From: Paraburkholderia sp. BCC1886
GTDB lineage: Bacteria; Pseudomonadota; Gammaproteobacteria; Burkholderiales; Burkholderiaceae
Reading direction: 5' to 3'
DNA length: 64,000 nt
Assembly (NCBI RefSeq): GCF_900996245.1
Contig: NZ_CAAJGK010000042.1
Span: 105,968 to 169,967 of the forward strand
Shown here: piece after piece, positions 1-8,009 of the stretch
Layout of the letters: each line of letters starts with the position of its first letter
Position numbering within the stretch: the stretch's first letter is position 1
The notes under the pieces: generated by a model
Database searches by the model: none
What the model was told of the DNA's origin: nothing
What the model saw: only the letters and a program-made list of their open reading frames with translations
Position numbers and translations under genes: made by a program

Positions 1-504
1 TCGCTCGCACAGGGCGCGCAGCAGCTCGACGAAAACTCGCCGTTCCGCTTCATCGCGCAGGCCGGTATCGACGCCGGCGAGCATCACGACGAAGCGCTGC
101 TCGAAGCCGTGGATCGTAATACGTGGATCGACGTGTCCATTGAACGCGCCATCACCAGCGTGTCGAACCGGTTACAGGACGGTCTGGCGTTCCTCGGTAC
201 CGTAGGTTCGACGGCGCCGTTCGTCGGCCTGTTCGGCACGGTGTGGGGCATTTATCACGCGCTGACCGCGATCGGTATCGCTGGGCAGGCCTCGATCGAC
301 AAGGTGGCGGGTCCGGTCGGTGAAGCGCTGATCATGACCGCAATTGGTCTGGCTGTCGCCGTGCCCGCCGTGCTGGGCTACAACTTCCTCGTGCGTCGTA
401 ATAAATCGGTGATGGAGCGGGTGCGGGGTTTCGGCGCGCAGTTGCACACCGTCCTGCTGCCGGGCGCGAAGCGCAAGATTCGCGCCGTGGCGAATGCGCA
501 CTGA
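1..504 (+). CDS. exbB: MotA/TolQ/ExbB proton channel family protein (5' truncated)
   Basis: The reading frame is open from the first base of the window, so the start lies upstream; 167 residues of the C-terminal part are visible. ExbB proteins form the inner-membrane proton channel that, with ExbD, energises TonB. The visible part has the conserved ExbB/TolQ core: a hydrophobic segment around LAFLGTVGSTAPFVGLFGTV followed by a GIYHAL motif, then a second membrane helix (EALIMTAIGLAVAVPAVLGYN). A GTG at 109 is internal and is not the start. Two exbD genes follow on the same strand, which supports ExbB over MotA or TolQ. Confidence 0.93.
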   Translation, partial: SLAQGAQQLDENSPFRFIAQAGIDAGEHHDEALLEAVDRNTWIDVSIERAITSVSNRLQDGLAFLGTVGSTAPFVGLFGTVWGIYHALTAIGIAGQASIDKVAGPVGEALIMTAIGLAVAVPAVLGYNFLVRRNKSVMERVRGFGAQLHTVLLPGAKRKIRAVANAH

Positions 505-561
505 CATGCTCATTCACTCATTGGAGCCACTGGATTCATCCAGCAGACGGAGCGCGAAATC

Positions 562-987
562 ATGGCCTTGAACGTTGGACAGGATGGCGAGGACGATGAA
601 GTCATTGCCGCCATCAACACGACGCCACTCGTCGACGTGATGCTGGTGCTGCTGATCATTTTCCTGATTACGATCCCGGTCGTCACGCACACGGTGCCGG
701 TGCAGTTGCCGCAGCAAACCGTGAGTCCCTTGCAGACCAAACCGGACAGTGTCGAGATCGCAGTGAACAAGGACGGCAACGTGTTCTGGAACGAGCGGCT
801 GGTCGATGCGCCGACGCTGCTGGCGCGGCTGAAAACGGTGTCGGTGAAAGAACCGCAGCCGGAGGTGCACATCCGCGGCGATCAGGCGACCCGCTACGAG
901 TCCATCGGACGCGTAGTGACCGCCTGCGAGCGGGCCGGTATCGCGAAGGTGTCATTCATCACGCAGCCGCCCGCGCGCGGCGGATAG
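562..987 (+). CDS. exbD: ExbD/TolR family biopolymer transport protein (first copy)
   Basis: This 141-residue protein has the ExbD layout: a short cytoplasmic N-terminus (about residues 1-20), one membrane helix (VMLVLLIIFLITIPVV, about 26-41) and a periplasmic domain. The start of the helix carries the NTTPLVDV motif, whose Asp is the proton-translocating residue in this family. It lies 57 bases after exbB and 10 bases before a second exbD, so the three form one operon. The start at ATG 562 puts the motif at the usual distance from the N-terminus. TolR is the alternative, but no tolA, tolB or pal gene is seen nearby. Confidence 0.93.
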   Translation: MALNVGQDGEDDEVIAAINTTPLVDVMLVLLIIFLITIPVVTHTVPVQLPQQTVSPLQTKPDSVEIAVNKDGNVFWNERLVDAPTLLARLKTVSVKEPQPEVHIRGDQATRYESIGRVVTACERAGIAKVSFITQPPARGG

Positions 988-997
988 GAGTCGAAAC

Positions 998-1429
998 ATG
1001 GGGATGAACGTATCGTCGGGCGGTGGGGGTGGCGAGCCGGAGGTGATGGTCGACATCAATACCACGCCGCTGATCGACGTGATGCTGGTGCTGCTGATCA
1101 TGCTGATCATCACGATTCCAATCCAGATGCACTCGGTGAAGATGAATCTGCCGGTGGACAATCCGCCGCCGCCGAGCGCACCGCCGCCGGTCGTGCAGGT
1201 CGATGTCAACGCCAACGGACTGGTGAAGTGGAACGGCGCGCCGGTCGCGGACGACGCCGATCTGGCCCGGCACATGTCCGCGGTCGCTGCCGAGGCCGAT
1301 CAGCCGGAAATTCATCTGCTGCCGAACCGGCTTGCGCCCTACAGGAGCGTGGCGAGTGTGCTCGCGTCGGCGCAGCGGGCGGGCGCGACGAAGATCGGGT
1401 TGGTCGGCAACGAACAGTATTTGCAGTGA
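998..1429 (+). CDS. exbD: ExbD/TolR family biopolymer transport protein (second copy)
   Basis: This second ExbD homologue has 143 residues. It has a glycine-rich N-terminus ([11 protein letters not shown]), the proton-path motif NTTPLIDV, a single membrane helix (about residues 28-45), a proline-rich linker ([10 protein letters not shown]) and a periplasmic domain. An AGGAG ribosome site about 6 bases upstream supports ATG 998. ExbB with two different ExbD proteins is a recurrent TonB-dependent uptake arrangement in which the second ExbD is often needed for only some substrates; that role is inferred here. The next gene starts 29 bases downstream and is of unrelated function. Confidence 0.93.
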   Translation: MGMNVSSGGGGGEPEVMVDINTTPLIDVMLVLLIMLIITIPIQMHSVKMNLPVDNPPPPSAPPPVVQVDVNANGLVKWNGAPVADDADLARHMSAVAAEADQPEIHLLPNRLAPYRSVASVLASAQRAGATKIGLVGNEQYLQ

Positions 1430-1458
1430 GCATGCAATCAGAAAACCGGAGCCCAACG

Positions 1459-2235
1459 ATGACGACACAGACCATTACCTTCGCGGAAACCGCAACGTTC
1501 GCACGGCCGCAACAGCCTGTTTTCGAAACCTATGAAGAAGCGCGGCACTATCGCAAGCAGCGACTCGTGGCGGCGTTCCGGCTATTTGCAAAATATGGCT
1601 TCGAGGAAGGCGTGATGGGCCATATTTCGGCCCGCGATCCGGAGCATCCCGACGAGTTCTGGATCAATCCGTTTGCGGTCAGTTTCGACCAGATCACCGT
1701 GAGCAGCCTGATCCGGACGAATTATCGCGGCGAAAAACTCGAGGGTGACGGCTATCTGCATCCGGGCGGCATTCCGCTGCATGCTGCCATCCTGGCGGCG
1801 CAGCCGAACGTCGTCTCGGCTGTCCATACGCATTCGCAGTTCGGCAAGATCTGGTCCTCGCTTGGCAGACAGTTGCGTCCGCTGTCTCATGAGGCAGCGG
1901 TGTTTTTTGGCCGGCATGTCGTGTACGACACGCTCGAACACGGCGAAGGGCCATTGCTCGGGCGCGCGCTCGACGCCCAGAAGGCCGTCGTGCTGAAGAA
2001 TCACGGTTTGCTGACGGTGGGTGAAACGGTCGACGAGGCGGCTTACCTGTTTATCTCGCTCGAGAAAGTCTGTCGCGAGCAGGTGTTTATCGAATCGATG
2101 GGTGCGGACCCGGAATCGCTCAGCGATCAGCGTGCCGAAGCGATTGCGGCGCGGGTGCAGGGTTACGCGGGCTGGTTGAACTTTCAGCCGTTGTACCAGA
2201 GTATCGTCGCGGAGCAGCCGAAGTTGCTGGACTGA
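1459..2235 (+). CDS. class II aldolase/adducin family protein
   Basis: The protein has 258 residues and a class II aldolase/adducin domain over most of its length. Metal-ligand motifs are the HTH of AVHTHSQFG and the later NHG of [26 protein letters not shown] near the N-terminus is typical of the subgroup often annotated as putative aldolase or decarboxylase. Such enzymes use Zn2+ to cleave or epimerise sugar phosphates or related hydroxy acids. I chose ATG 1459 because a CGGAG site lies 7 bases upstream; ATG 1432 is in frame but has no such site. It follows the exbD genes closely and may share their transcript. The substrate cannot be read from the sequence. Confidence 0.87.
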   Translation: MTTQTITFAETATFARPQQPVFETYEEARHYRKQRLVAAFRLFAKYGFEEGVMGHISARDPEHPDEFWINPFAVSFDQITVSSLIRTNYRGEKLEGDGYLHPGGIPLHAAILAAQPNVVSAVHTHSQFGKIWSSLGRQLRPLSHEAAVFFGRHVVYDTLEHGEGPLLGRALDAQKAVVLKNHGLLTVGETVDEAAYLFISLEKVCREQVFIESMGADPESLSDQRAEAIAARVQGYAGWLNFQPLYQSIVAEQPKLLD

Positions 2236-2604
2236 CGGATTACCGGGTGGCGCAATCCGCTCGGAAAAACAGCCACGTTGGTCTCTGCCCGGCGCCTGTC
2301 TGCTACCTGAGTCGCCAGATACCCCACATTGCGATAAGTAGGGCAATGCTCAATCCGCCGCCCAGGAGGATGTATGTGCTCATCTGGCTTCAGAAGATAG
2401 AGTGATAGAGTGTGTGCCTCGGGATGTGTGCTGCTCCGCGGCTTATCCTACCTGCGCCGGCTTTCAGGAAGATTGGCAATTCATTGTCATCGGCAGCAGT
2501 GGTTCGAACGTTAGACAGGTGACAGGCCCGACGTCGGCTAACGAACTGCCGACATCTTCCTTGCATCCTGCCTCAATGTATCTTTCCACGTGACTACGAT
2601 CCCC
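2236..2604. other. intergenic region of about 370 bases
   Basis: I recognise no conserved gene here. The only coding candidate is a 26-codon membrane-peptide frame on the minus strand (listed separately). The segment from about 2400 to 2580 is less GC-rich than its flanks and probably holds the promoter of the downstream beta-propeller gene, but I see no convincing -35/-10 pair. Confidence 0.4.
2303..2383 (-). CDS. possible small membrane protein, 26 residues
   Basis: On the minus strand an ATG at 2383 opens a 26-codon frame ending at TAG 2303-2305. The peptide begins MSTYILLGGGLSIALLIA and ends in basic residues (WRLR). This is one predicted membrane helix with a positive C-terminal end, the usual shape of bacterial small membrane proteins. 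A GAAG sequence lies 4 bases upstream as a weak ribosome site. I recognise no family, although peptides of this kind accompany oxidases and transporters. A frame this short could arise by chance, so the call rests only on composition and start context. Confidence 0.3.
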   Translation of the reverse strand: MSTYILLGGGLSIALLIAMWGIWRLR

Positions 2605-3615
2605 ATGCCATCTTCATTCGTTTCCACTATCCGGATCGGAGCGCTTGCCGCTTCCCTGTTCGGAATGCTGGCCGTAACGAACCCTGCCCATGCCGCCGAT
2701 AACGTCATCGTCCTCGATTCCGCTGGCGCGCAACTGACGCTCATCGACGAGTCCACGCACAAGGTGGTCGGCACCGAGCCGACCGGCAAGGAACCGCATC
2801 ATCTGATGATCACGCCCGACGGGCGCTCGCTTCTCGTCGCCAATTCCGTGTCGAACAACCTGATGTTCGTCGACCCGCACACGGGCAAGTTGCAGCGTAC
2901 CCTCGAAGGGATCGAAGACCCGTATCAACTGGGATTTTCCCCGGATCACAAATGGTTCGTCACTGCGGCGTTGCGCATGGATCGTGCCGACATCTACCGC
3001 TACGACGGCACGAACCTGACGCTCGTCAAACGCATCCCGCTCGCGAAAACGCCGAGCCACATGACGTTCGCCTCCGACAACCGCACCGTGTTCATGACGC
3101 TGCAGGATTCCGGCGAACTCGCGGCAATCGATCTGCCGACGCAAACCGTGTTGTGGAAAATGCACGTGGGTAACGAGCCGGCCGGCCTGTGGATGACGCC
3201 TGGCGACAAATACCTGCTGGTCGGCATGACGGGCGAGGACGACGTGACGGTCGTCGACTGGCACAAGCAGCAGATCGTCAAAAAAATCCACACGGGTCGA
3301 GGTGCGCATAACTTCCGCAATCTCGACGACGGCAAGCACGTGGTCGTCTCGAATCGCGTCGACAGCACGATCAGCATCATCGATTACACCACGCTGACCA
3401 ACGCGGGCGACATCACCGGGCTGATGCCCGGACCCGACGACATGGAACTAACACCGGACAAACGCTATCTATGGGTCGGGTTCCGCTTTGCAAAGCATGT
3501 CGGCATCATTGACCTGAGCACGCGCAAGCTGATCGAGACCATTGCGGTTGGCCGCTCGCCGCATGGCATCTTCTTCGACAATCGCGCACCGGTCATTTCG
3601 CCGAACCCGGACTGA
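2605..3615 (+). CDS. secreted YVTN-repeat beta-propeller protein
   Basis: A 336-residue exported protein with an N-terminal signal peptide (basic start, hydrophobic stretch, AHA-AD cleavage site near residue 31). The mature part is a run of YVTN-type beta-propeller blades, for example DNVIVLDSAGAQLTLID, LLVANSVSNNLMFVDP, LLVGMTGEDDVTVVD and VVVSNRVDSTISIID. Such propellers bind partners or ligands in the periplasm, and relatives include the cytochrome d1 heme domain; no CXXCH heme site is present here. ATG 2605 was preferred to the in-frame GTG at 2590; neither has a strong ribosome site. A membrane-bound hydroxylase gene follows 51 bases later. The function is unknown. Confidence 0.82.
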   Translation: MPSSFVSTIRIGALAASLFGMLAVTNPAHAADNVIVLDSAGAQLTLIDESTHKVVGTEPTGKEPHHLMITPDGRSLLVANSVSNNLMFVDPHTGKLQRTLEGIEDPYQLGFSPDHKWFVTAALRMDRADIYRYDGTNLTLVKRIPLAKTPSHMTFASDNRTVFMTLQDSGELAAIDLPTQTVLWKMHVGNEPAGLWMTPGDKYLLVGMTGEDDVTVVDWHKQQIVKKIHTGRGAHNFRNLDDGKHVVVSNRVDSTISIIDYTTLTNAGDITGLMPGPDDMELTPDKRYLWVGFRFAKHVGIIDLSTRKLIETIAVGRSPHGIFFDNRAPVISPNPD

Positions 3616-3620
3616 ACGCA

Positions 3621-3635
3621 GCTTGCCAGGCAAGC
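3621..3635. other. perfect 15-bp palindrome between the propeller and hydroxylase genes
   Basis: GCTTGCC and GGCAAGC arms of 7 bases surround a single A, 5 bases after the propeller stop codon. The loop is too small for an ordinary terminator, so a protein-binding site or a processing signal in the two-gene transcript is more likely. Confidence 0.35.
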
Positions 3636-3666
3636 AATACATGACCTGTCATTCACGAGGTTTCTG

Positions 3667-4674
3667 ATGTTCCATCAAGTCGTCACGCAACTGGACAACA
3701 TGGTGTCCGCATTGCAGACGCTGTTGTATATCGATGTGGTGCAGCCGTTTTTCTTTCGTTTCGGCTTGATGGGATACGACGAAGACACCTATGACGCGCT
3801 GTATTGGGTCATCATCGGCGTGTTCGAAATCATCGGGATGTATGCGGTCTTGCGCCCGCTGGAAGCGCTGCGTCCTCTCGAAGACTGGCAGAACCGCAAG
3901 GCGCTGCGATCCGATGTGGTCTACACGTGGATTGCCCGGCTCGGCATCATCAATATTGCGTTCTTCTTTCTGCTACAGCCGCTGTTCGATCACTGGCAGA
4001 GTCTCATCTCGATCTACGGCATTCCCAGCATCGATATAGACAACCTGTGGCCGGGCGTGACCAGTCAGGGGATCGTCTCCTTCGTGATCTACCTCGTGAT
4101 ACTCGATTTCGCCGGGTACTGGTATCACCGGTGGCAGCATCGCTTTGGCGTGTGGTGGGAACTGCATGCGGTCCATCACAGTCAGCAGCAGATGTCGATG
4201 TGGAACGACGACCGCAATCACTTCCTGGACGACATCATCCAGGCTGCGTTCTTCGCGGCTATCTCGCTGTTTATCGGTGTGCCGCCCACGCAGTTCGTGA
4301 CACTCATTGCGCTCAGCAATTTCATGCAGAGTATCCAGCACGTCAATGCGCGACTGCAGTATGGGTGGCTGCTCGAACGCATTATCGTCAGCCCGGTTTT
4401 TCATCGTCGGCACCATGCGGTGGGCTATGGCCACGAAGGGACCGCTTACGGCTGCAATTTCGGCGTGCTGTTTCCATGGTGGGACATGATGTTCCGCACC
4501 GCTTCGTGGAACCGCGATGTCGAGCCGACCGGTATCCGCGATCAGTTGCCTCAGCCGCACGGCTCGGGACGTTCGTATGGAGACGGGTTGATCGCGCAGC
4601 AGTGGCTCGCGTTCGGGCGCATCGTGGAGAGACTTCGCGGGAAGAGGCGCTACGCAAGCGATGGGGCGGAGTGA
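3667..4674 (+). CDS. sterol desaturase/fatty acid hydroxylase family protein
   Basis: The 335-residue integral membrane protein has the histidine clusters of the diiron fatty acid hydroxylase superfamily: YHRWQH, LHAVHHS and FHRRHHAVG, spaced as in the family, with several hydrophobic helices before them (for example VIIGVFEIIGMYAVL and FVIYLVILDFAGYWY). These enzymes use O2 and a diiron centre to hydroxylate or desaturate lipids in the membrane. The start ATG 3667 follows a CGAGG site. It is probably co-transcribed with the secreted propeller gene, which hints at lipid or envelope modification. The substrate (sterol-like, carotenoid or fatty acid) cannot be told. Confidence 0.88.
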   Translation: MFHQVVTQLDNMVSALQTLLYIDVVQPFFFRFGLMGYDEDTYDALYWVIIGVFEIIGMYAVLRPLEALRPLEDWQNRKALRSDVVYTWIARLGIINIAFFFLLQPLFDHWQSLISIYGIPSIDIDNLWPGVTSQGIVSFVIYLVILDFAGYWYHRWQHRFGVWWELHAVHHSQQQMSMWNDDRNHFLDDIIQAAFFAAISLFIGVPPTQFVTLIALSNFMQSIQHVNARLQYGWLLERIIVSPVFHRRHHAVGYGHEGTAYGCNFGVLFPWWDMMFRTASWNRDVEPTGIRDQLPQPHGSGRSYGDGLIAQQWLAFGRIVERLRGKRRYASDGAE

Positions 4675-5163
4675 AGGCGGTGGGGTGGTACGCGCGGTAA
4701 GCGCGTCAGCCTCGCACTGAACCGCTGGTGCTACCAGGCCCGAAATGGCGAACGTGCTACGTCATTTAGGTATACAGTCGACGCAGCAGTCGCCGATGAG
4801 CCCTTTTAACAACGGCCAGCGAGTGCAACGCATTCTGGCCCGGACCACGCTGGTCGAAGGCCTTTCCCGAAAGTGCTGCACGACCGTCTCCGAGGTCGTC
4901 CACGATCTCGTCAAATAGTCCACTTCTGAACCGTCGATTTCCGGCCGGGCCTTGTCGTGGCATCAGCTGCAGCTTTGCAGAGAATGCAGACGCGCGCGCC
5001 GCGCAGGCCGCCTGGTAATGCGCGGCCCCCATCCTTTCCGACGAGCCGCGATTTCTTCGACATCGAACGGTGACGACTTTCATAGGTCGGCGCCGCGAAC
5101 ATCCCTGTTGCGAATTCGGCGTTCCGCTTAAACCCGACGCCAGTAAAAGGCCAAGGAAACGCG
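4675..5163. other. 489-base region without a recognised gene
   Basis: No convincing gene was found. A 40-codon plus-strand frame at 4796-4918 and overlapping minus-strand frames of about 100 codons (4766-5083 and 4911-5204) resemble no family I know. The sequence looks like decayed coding DNA, but I cannot name its source. The last 60 bases probably carry the promoter of the histidine kinase gene. Confidence 0.4.
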
Positions 5164-6300
5164 ATGCTGCATAATTTTCTAACGAACAACAGGGCGGAAC
5201 TCATCGCACGATGTCAGGAGAGAGTATCTGTCCGGCTTGCACGCGATGCCTCGGCGGACCAGCTCGAAAACGGCATCCCGAAGCTGATCGATCAGCTTAT
5301 TCACGTGCTTAAATTCGAGCAATCGGGCCGGCCCAAGGACGCATTACGCGTGTCCGGTTCGGCTGGAGGCGATTCACTTTTCTCCGAGCTGGGTGTGTCG
5401 GCAGCGCTCCACGGGCGTGACCTGATTCGTTTGGGTTACACCATCGATGAAGTGGTCCATGACTACGGCGATCTCTGTCAGACCCTCACCGATCTCGCTC
5501 ATGAGCGGGATGCGCCGTTCACAGTAGAGGAATACCGGACGTTCAATCGTTGTCTGGACAACGCGATAGCAGACGCAGTGAAGGAGTTCAGCTATCAGCG
5601 AGACTTCAACGTAGCAGGTGAATTCTCGGCGGAAGAGAACGAGAGGAGAGGGCTCTTCGCGCACGAGCTTCGCGATCACCTGAACGTGGCCAAACTCGCG
5701 TTTGCGGCCATAAAAGCAGGAGGGCTCCCGGTATTGGGTGCTACGGGTACGGTGCTCGAACGCGCGCTTGGCCGCCTCGAGAAGGTGATCGACAGCTCGA
5801 TCGACGATGTACGGCCGCCAGGACCCAGGAGCGGGAAATGGCAGGTTTTTTCGGTAGCGGATTTTATCGGCGAAGTCGCGTATGCAGCGGATCTCGCCGC
5901 GCAAGTTCGCGGATGCAAGCTAATCGTGCCGGCAGTCGATGCCACTCTTGCGATACACGGCGACCGCGACCTGCTTTATTCCGCAGTTGGCAACCTGCTT
6001 CAGAATGCGTTCAAGTTCACCCGCCCCAATACTGAAGTCAGTCTCACCGCCTATGCGGCGTCGGACCGGATCCTGATCGATGTCGCCGATCATGGTGGCG
6101 GGTTAGCGCCGGGAATGGCCGAGCAGATGTTTCAGCCATTCACGCAGTTTGGGACCGACAGGTCGGGGCTGGGCTTGGGGTTATCGATCGCGCGGCGCAG
6201 CGTCGAACTCAACGACGGTGTATTGAGCGTGCGCGTGGTACTCAACGTGGGCTGTATATTCACCATCAGTCTTCCGCGCCATGGGGTGGTCAGCAAATAG
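5164..6300 (+). CDS. sensor histidine kinase with RsbRD-like N-terminal domain
   Basis: This 378-residue soluble kinase has no membrane segment. Residues about 1-150 resemble the RsbT co-antagonist (RsbRD) N-terminal sensor domain, starting with FLTNNRAELIARCQERV. The phospho-acceptor box is HELRDHLNVA (His167), and the ATPase domain has an N box (GNLLQNAFKF), a G1 box (VADHGGGLAP) and a G2 box (GLGLGLSIARR). The H box has DH where NP is usual, an uncommon variant. No response regulator gene is adjacent, so the partner is encoded elsewhere. ATG 5164 was taken because the conserved N-terminal domain begins at once. Confidence 0.88.
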   Translation: MLHNFLTNNRAELIARCQERVSVRLARDASADQLENGIPKLIDQLIHVLKFEQSGRPKDALRVSGSAGGDSLFSELGVSAALHGRDLIRLGYTIDEVVHDYGDLCQTLTDLAHERDAPFTVEEYRTFNRCLDNAIADAVKEFSYQRDFNVAGEFSAEENERRGLFAHELRDHLNVAKLAFAAIKAGGLPVLGATGTVLERALGRLEKVIDSSIDDVRPPGPRSGKWQVFSVADFIGEVAYAADLAAQVRGCKLIVPAVDATLAIHGDRDLLYSAVGNLLQNAFKFTRPNTEVSLTAYAASDRILIDVADHGGGLAPGMAEQMFQPFTQFGTDRSGLGLGLSIARRSVELNDGVLSVRVVLNVGCIFTISLPRHGVVSK

Positions 6301-6400
6301 GTCGTGACGCAGCAGGGAGGTATGCATGCTGATTGGCGCGGTTTTGATAGGGCCGGGAGTCCGGCATCGACACCGGACCCGTCCGGCCCTGTGTCCCACC

Positions 6401-7135
6401 TCAGAGTTGCGCAAGCCCCCCATCGACAGCGACTTCGCTGGCGGTCATAAAACTGCTGTCAGACGAAGCGAGAAAGGCGGCCACCGCGCCTATCTCAGCC
6501 GGATCGGCCATGCGCTGGAGCGGCGTCATCGAGGCAAACAGTTTCTGTCCTTCCTCACCCAAAGCTTCTTTCGCGAGTTCGGTCGCCGTCGCCCCGGGCG
6601 ACAACACATTGACCCGGATGCCGGTGCCCTTCAGGTCCTCCGCCCAGGTCCGCGCGAGATTGCGTACCGCCGCCTTGCTCGCGCTGTAGGCGGTCATACC
6701 CGGGGCGCCCGTGGTCCCGGCGCTCGATCCGGTCAGGATGATCGAGCCGCCTTCGCCCATCAGCGGCAGCGCCTTCTGCACGGTGAAGATCGTGCCCTTC
6801 ACATTGGTGTCGAAGGTTTCGTCGATGTGCGCCCCGGTAATCTTGCCGAGCGCCATCTGGCTTCCCGCGCCGGCATTGGCGAAGACGATGTCGAGGGTTC
6901 CGCGCTCGGCTTTCACCTGCGCATAGAGCCGGTCGAGGTCGGCCTCATCCGAGACGGAGCCTGTTACTGCGCGGACATTGGGTCCAAGCTCGGTGACCGC
7001 GGCCTCGAGCGCTTCCTGTCGACGGCCGTAGATGAAGACGAAAGCACCTTCGTCGATGAAGCGCTTTGCCGCGGCGCGTCCTATGCCGGTCGCGCCTCCG
7101 GTGATGACAGCGGTTTTCCCGTTGAGTCTGGTCAT
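6401..7135 (-). CDS. SDR family oxidoreductase
   Basis: A 244-residue classical short-chain dehydrogenase/reductase. The N-terminus has the nucleotide-binding motif TGGATGIG, followed by NAGAG and the catalytic Ser and YSASK (Tyr-x3-Lys). GGLAQL at the C-terminus is usual for this group. Enzymes of this kind move hydride between NAD(P)H and a carbonyl. ATG 7135 was chosen because AAGGA lies about 9 bases upstream; the frame runs on to 7240 but with no family-like sequence. It is divergent from an HxlR regulator that starts 100 bases away, the common layout in which the regulator controls the SDR in response to reactive aldehydes or quinones. Confidence 0.92.
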   Translation of the reverse strand: MTRLNGKTAVITGGATGIGRAAAKRFIDEGAFVFIYGRRQEALEAAVTELGPNVRAVTGSVSDEADLDRLYAQVKAERGTLDIVFANAGAGSQMALGKITGAHIDETFDTNVKGTIFTVQKALPLMGEGGSIILTGSSAGTTGAPGMTAYSASKAAVRNLARTWAEDLKGTGIRVNVLSPGATATELAKEALGEEGQKLFASMTPLQRMADPAEIGAVAAFLASSDSSFMTASEVAVDGGLAQL

Positions 7136-7185
7136 GTCGAGCATCCTTTGAGAGTACGGAAGCAGGGAACTGCTTGCTTGAGACC

Positions 7186-7234
7186 AGTATGAGGTTCTGA
7201 TAACCTGCGGACAAGTATGCACCTTTAGGTAACC
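7186..7234. promoter_or_regulatory. paired direct repeats, candidate HxlR operator
   Basis: Two related 20-21 base segments, 7186-7205 and 7214-7234, both begin AGTATG and end TAACC. The first includes the inverted repeat AGGTT-CTGAT-AACCT. They lie between the divergent SDR and HxlR genes, and the second abuts the HxlR start codon, which would suit autorepression. Confidence 0.5.
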
Positions 7235-7618
7235 ATGCAAATGACCGACTGCTCACAGACTTGCGGAGGCCGCTATTCCTACGGTCTTGCCGCCACGCTC
7301 AGCATCATCGCGGGGAAGTGGAAACCGCTGATTCTGTACTTTCTGCTCGACGGCCCGAAGCGCTACGGCGAACTCAAGCGGAACGTCCAGGGTGTTAGCG
7401 CCAAGGTGCTGATCCAGCAACTGAAGGAACTCGAGGCCGATCGCGTGCTGGTGCGAACCGACTACAAGGAGGTGCCACCGCGGGTGGATTACGCGCTGAC
7501 TCCGCTCGGCCGCAGTCTTGCCGACAGAATCGTTCCGTTGTGCACATGGGGCACCGAGAACATGGCGGACATGGTGGACCTGCTTGTCGAGCGTGATCGA
7601 TCGAGCATCGACACCTGA
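7235..7618 (+). CDS. HxlR family winged-helix transcriptional regulator
   Basis: The 127-residue protein is a winged-helix regulator of the HxlR/YodB family. Diagnostic stretches are IIAGKWKPLILYFLLDGPKR and VPPRVDYALTPLGRSL (wing and last helix). Two cysteines near the N-terminus (Cys6 and Cys10 in CSQTC) match the place where YodB-like members sense electrophiles through thiols, so control by quinones or aldehydes is possible. It is divergent from the SDR gene, which is its probable target, and paired direct repeats sit in the shared promoter. ATG 7241 is a near alternative start. Confidence 0.92.
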   Translation: MQMTDCSQTCGGRYSYGLAATLSIIAGKWKPLILYFLLDGPKRYGELKRNVQGVSAKVLIQQLKELEADRVLVRTDYKEVPPRVDYALTPLGRSLADRIVPLCTWGTENMADMVDLLVERDRSSIDT

Positions 7619-8009
7619 GTCTGAATTGGATGAATCTGAAATCCGGTGCCTCGCCCACTCCGCACTGCGTGCGTCGCGGATGGGTAAACGACGGAAGGCA
7701 AAAAAAACCGAGGGTTCCAAGAACGACCCGGGGGCGCGCGAAGCGCTGCCGGAAGAATGACTGCCTTGTCACAAGAGCGGAATGTGCGGGAGCACGGATT
7801 CCAGATGTACCACTACCAAAGACCTCGCGCGGTTGCCGCTTAAAAGTTAGCGGTTTGAGCCCGCTTTCTTTTGCCTACTTTTCTTTGCGGCGGCAAAGAA
7901 AAGTAGGTGCCCCCCGCACAGGGGGAACGCTAATAGACCACTACCAAATCAAGAAAACCGCATAAAAAAACGAATGTATGATCGCAATTTAAATTGAATC
8001 GATTCCGGC
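7619..8009. other. 391-base intergenic region holding a repeat element
   Basis: The region holds a hairpin element (7874-7907) bracketed by a 12-base direct repeat, and an AT-rich stretch from 7950 to 8009 that probably carries the promoter of the next gene. The frame at 7630-7965 runs through the hairpin and is rejected as a gene. Confidence 0.6.
7809..7948. repeat. intergenic repeat element with 15-bp hairpin and 12-bp direct repeats
   Basis: A perfect 15-base inverted repeat with a GGCG loop (7874-7907, arm CCTACTTTTCTTTGC) is followed by CCCCCGCACAGGGGG-like sequence. The 12-mer ACCACTACCAAA occurs on both sides, at 7809-7820 and 7937-7948. Hairpins with this arm sequence are, from memory, repeated many times between genes in Paraburkholderia genomes, so this looks like one copy of a dispersed family rather than a local terminator. 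Confidence 0.65.

Noticed and set aside
4766..5204. Minus-strand frames of about 100 codons upstream of the histidine kinase
   Set aside because: No family match, no ribosome site, and unusual composition; possibly decayed coding DNA but not supportable as genes.
7630..7965. 111-codon plus-strand frame after the HxlR gene
   Set aside because: It runs straight through the hairpin repeat element, and its middle is a translation of that repeat; no ribosome site or family resemblance.
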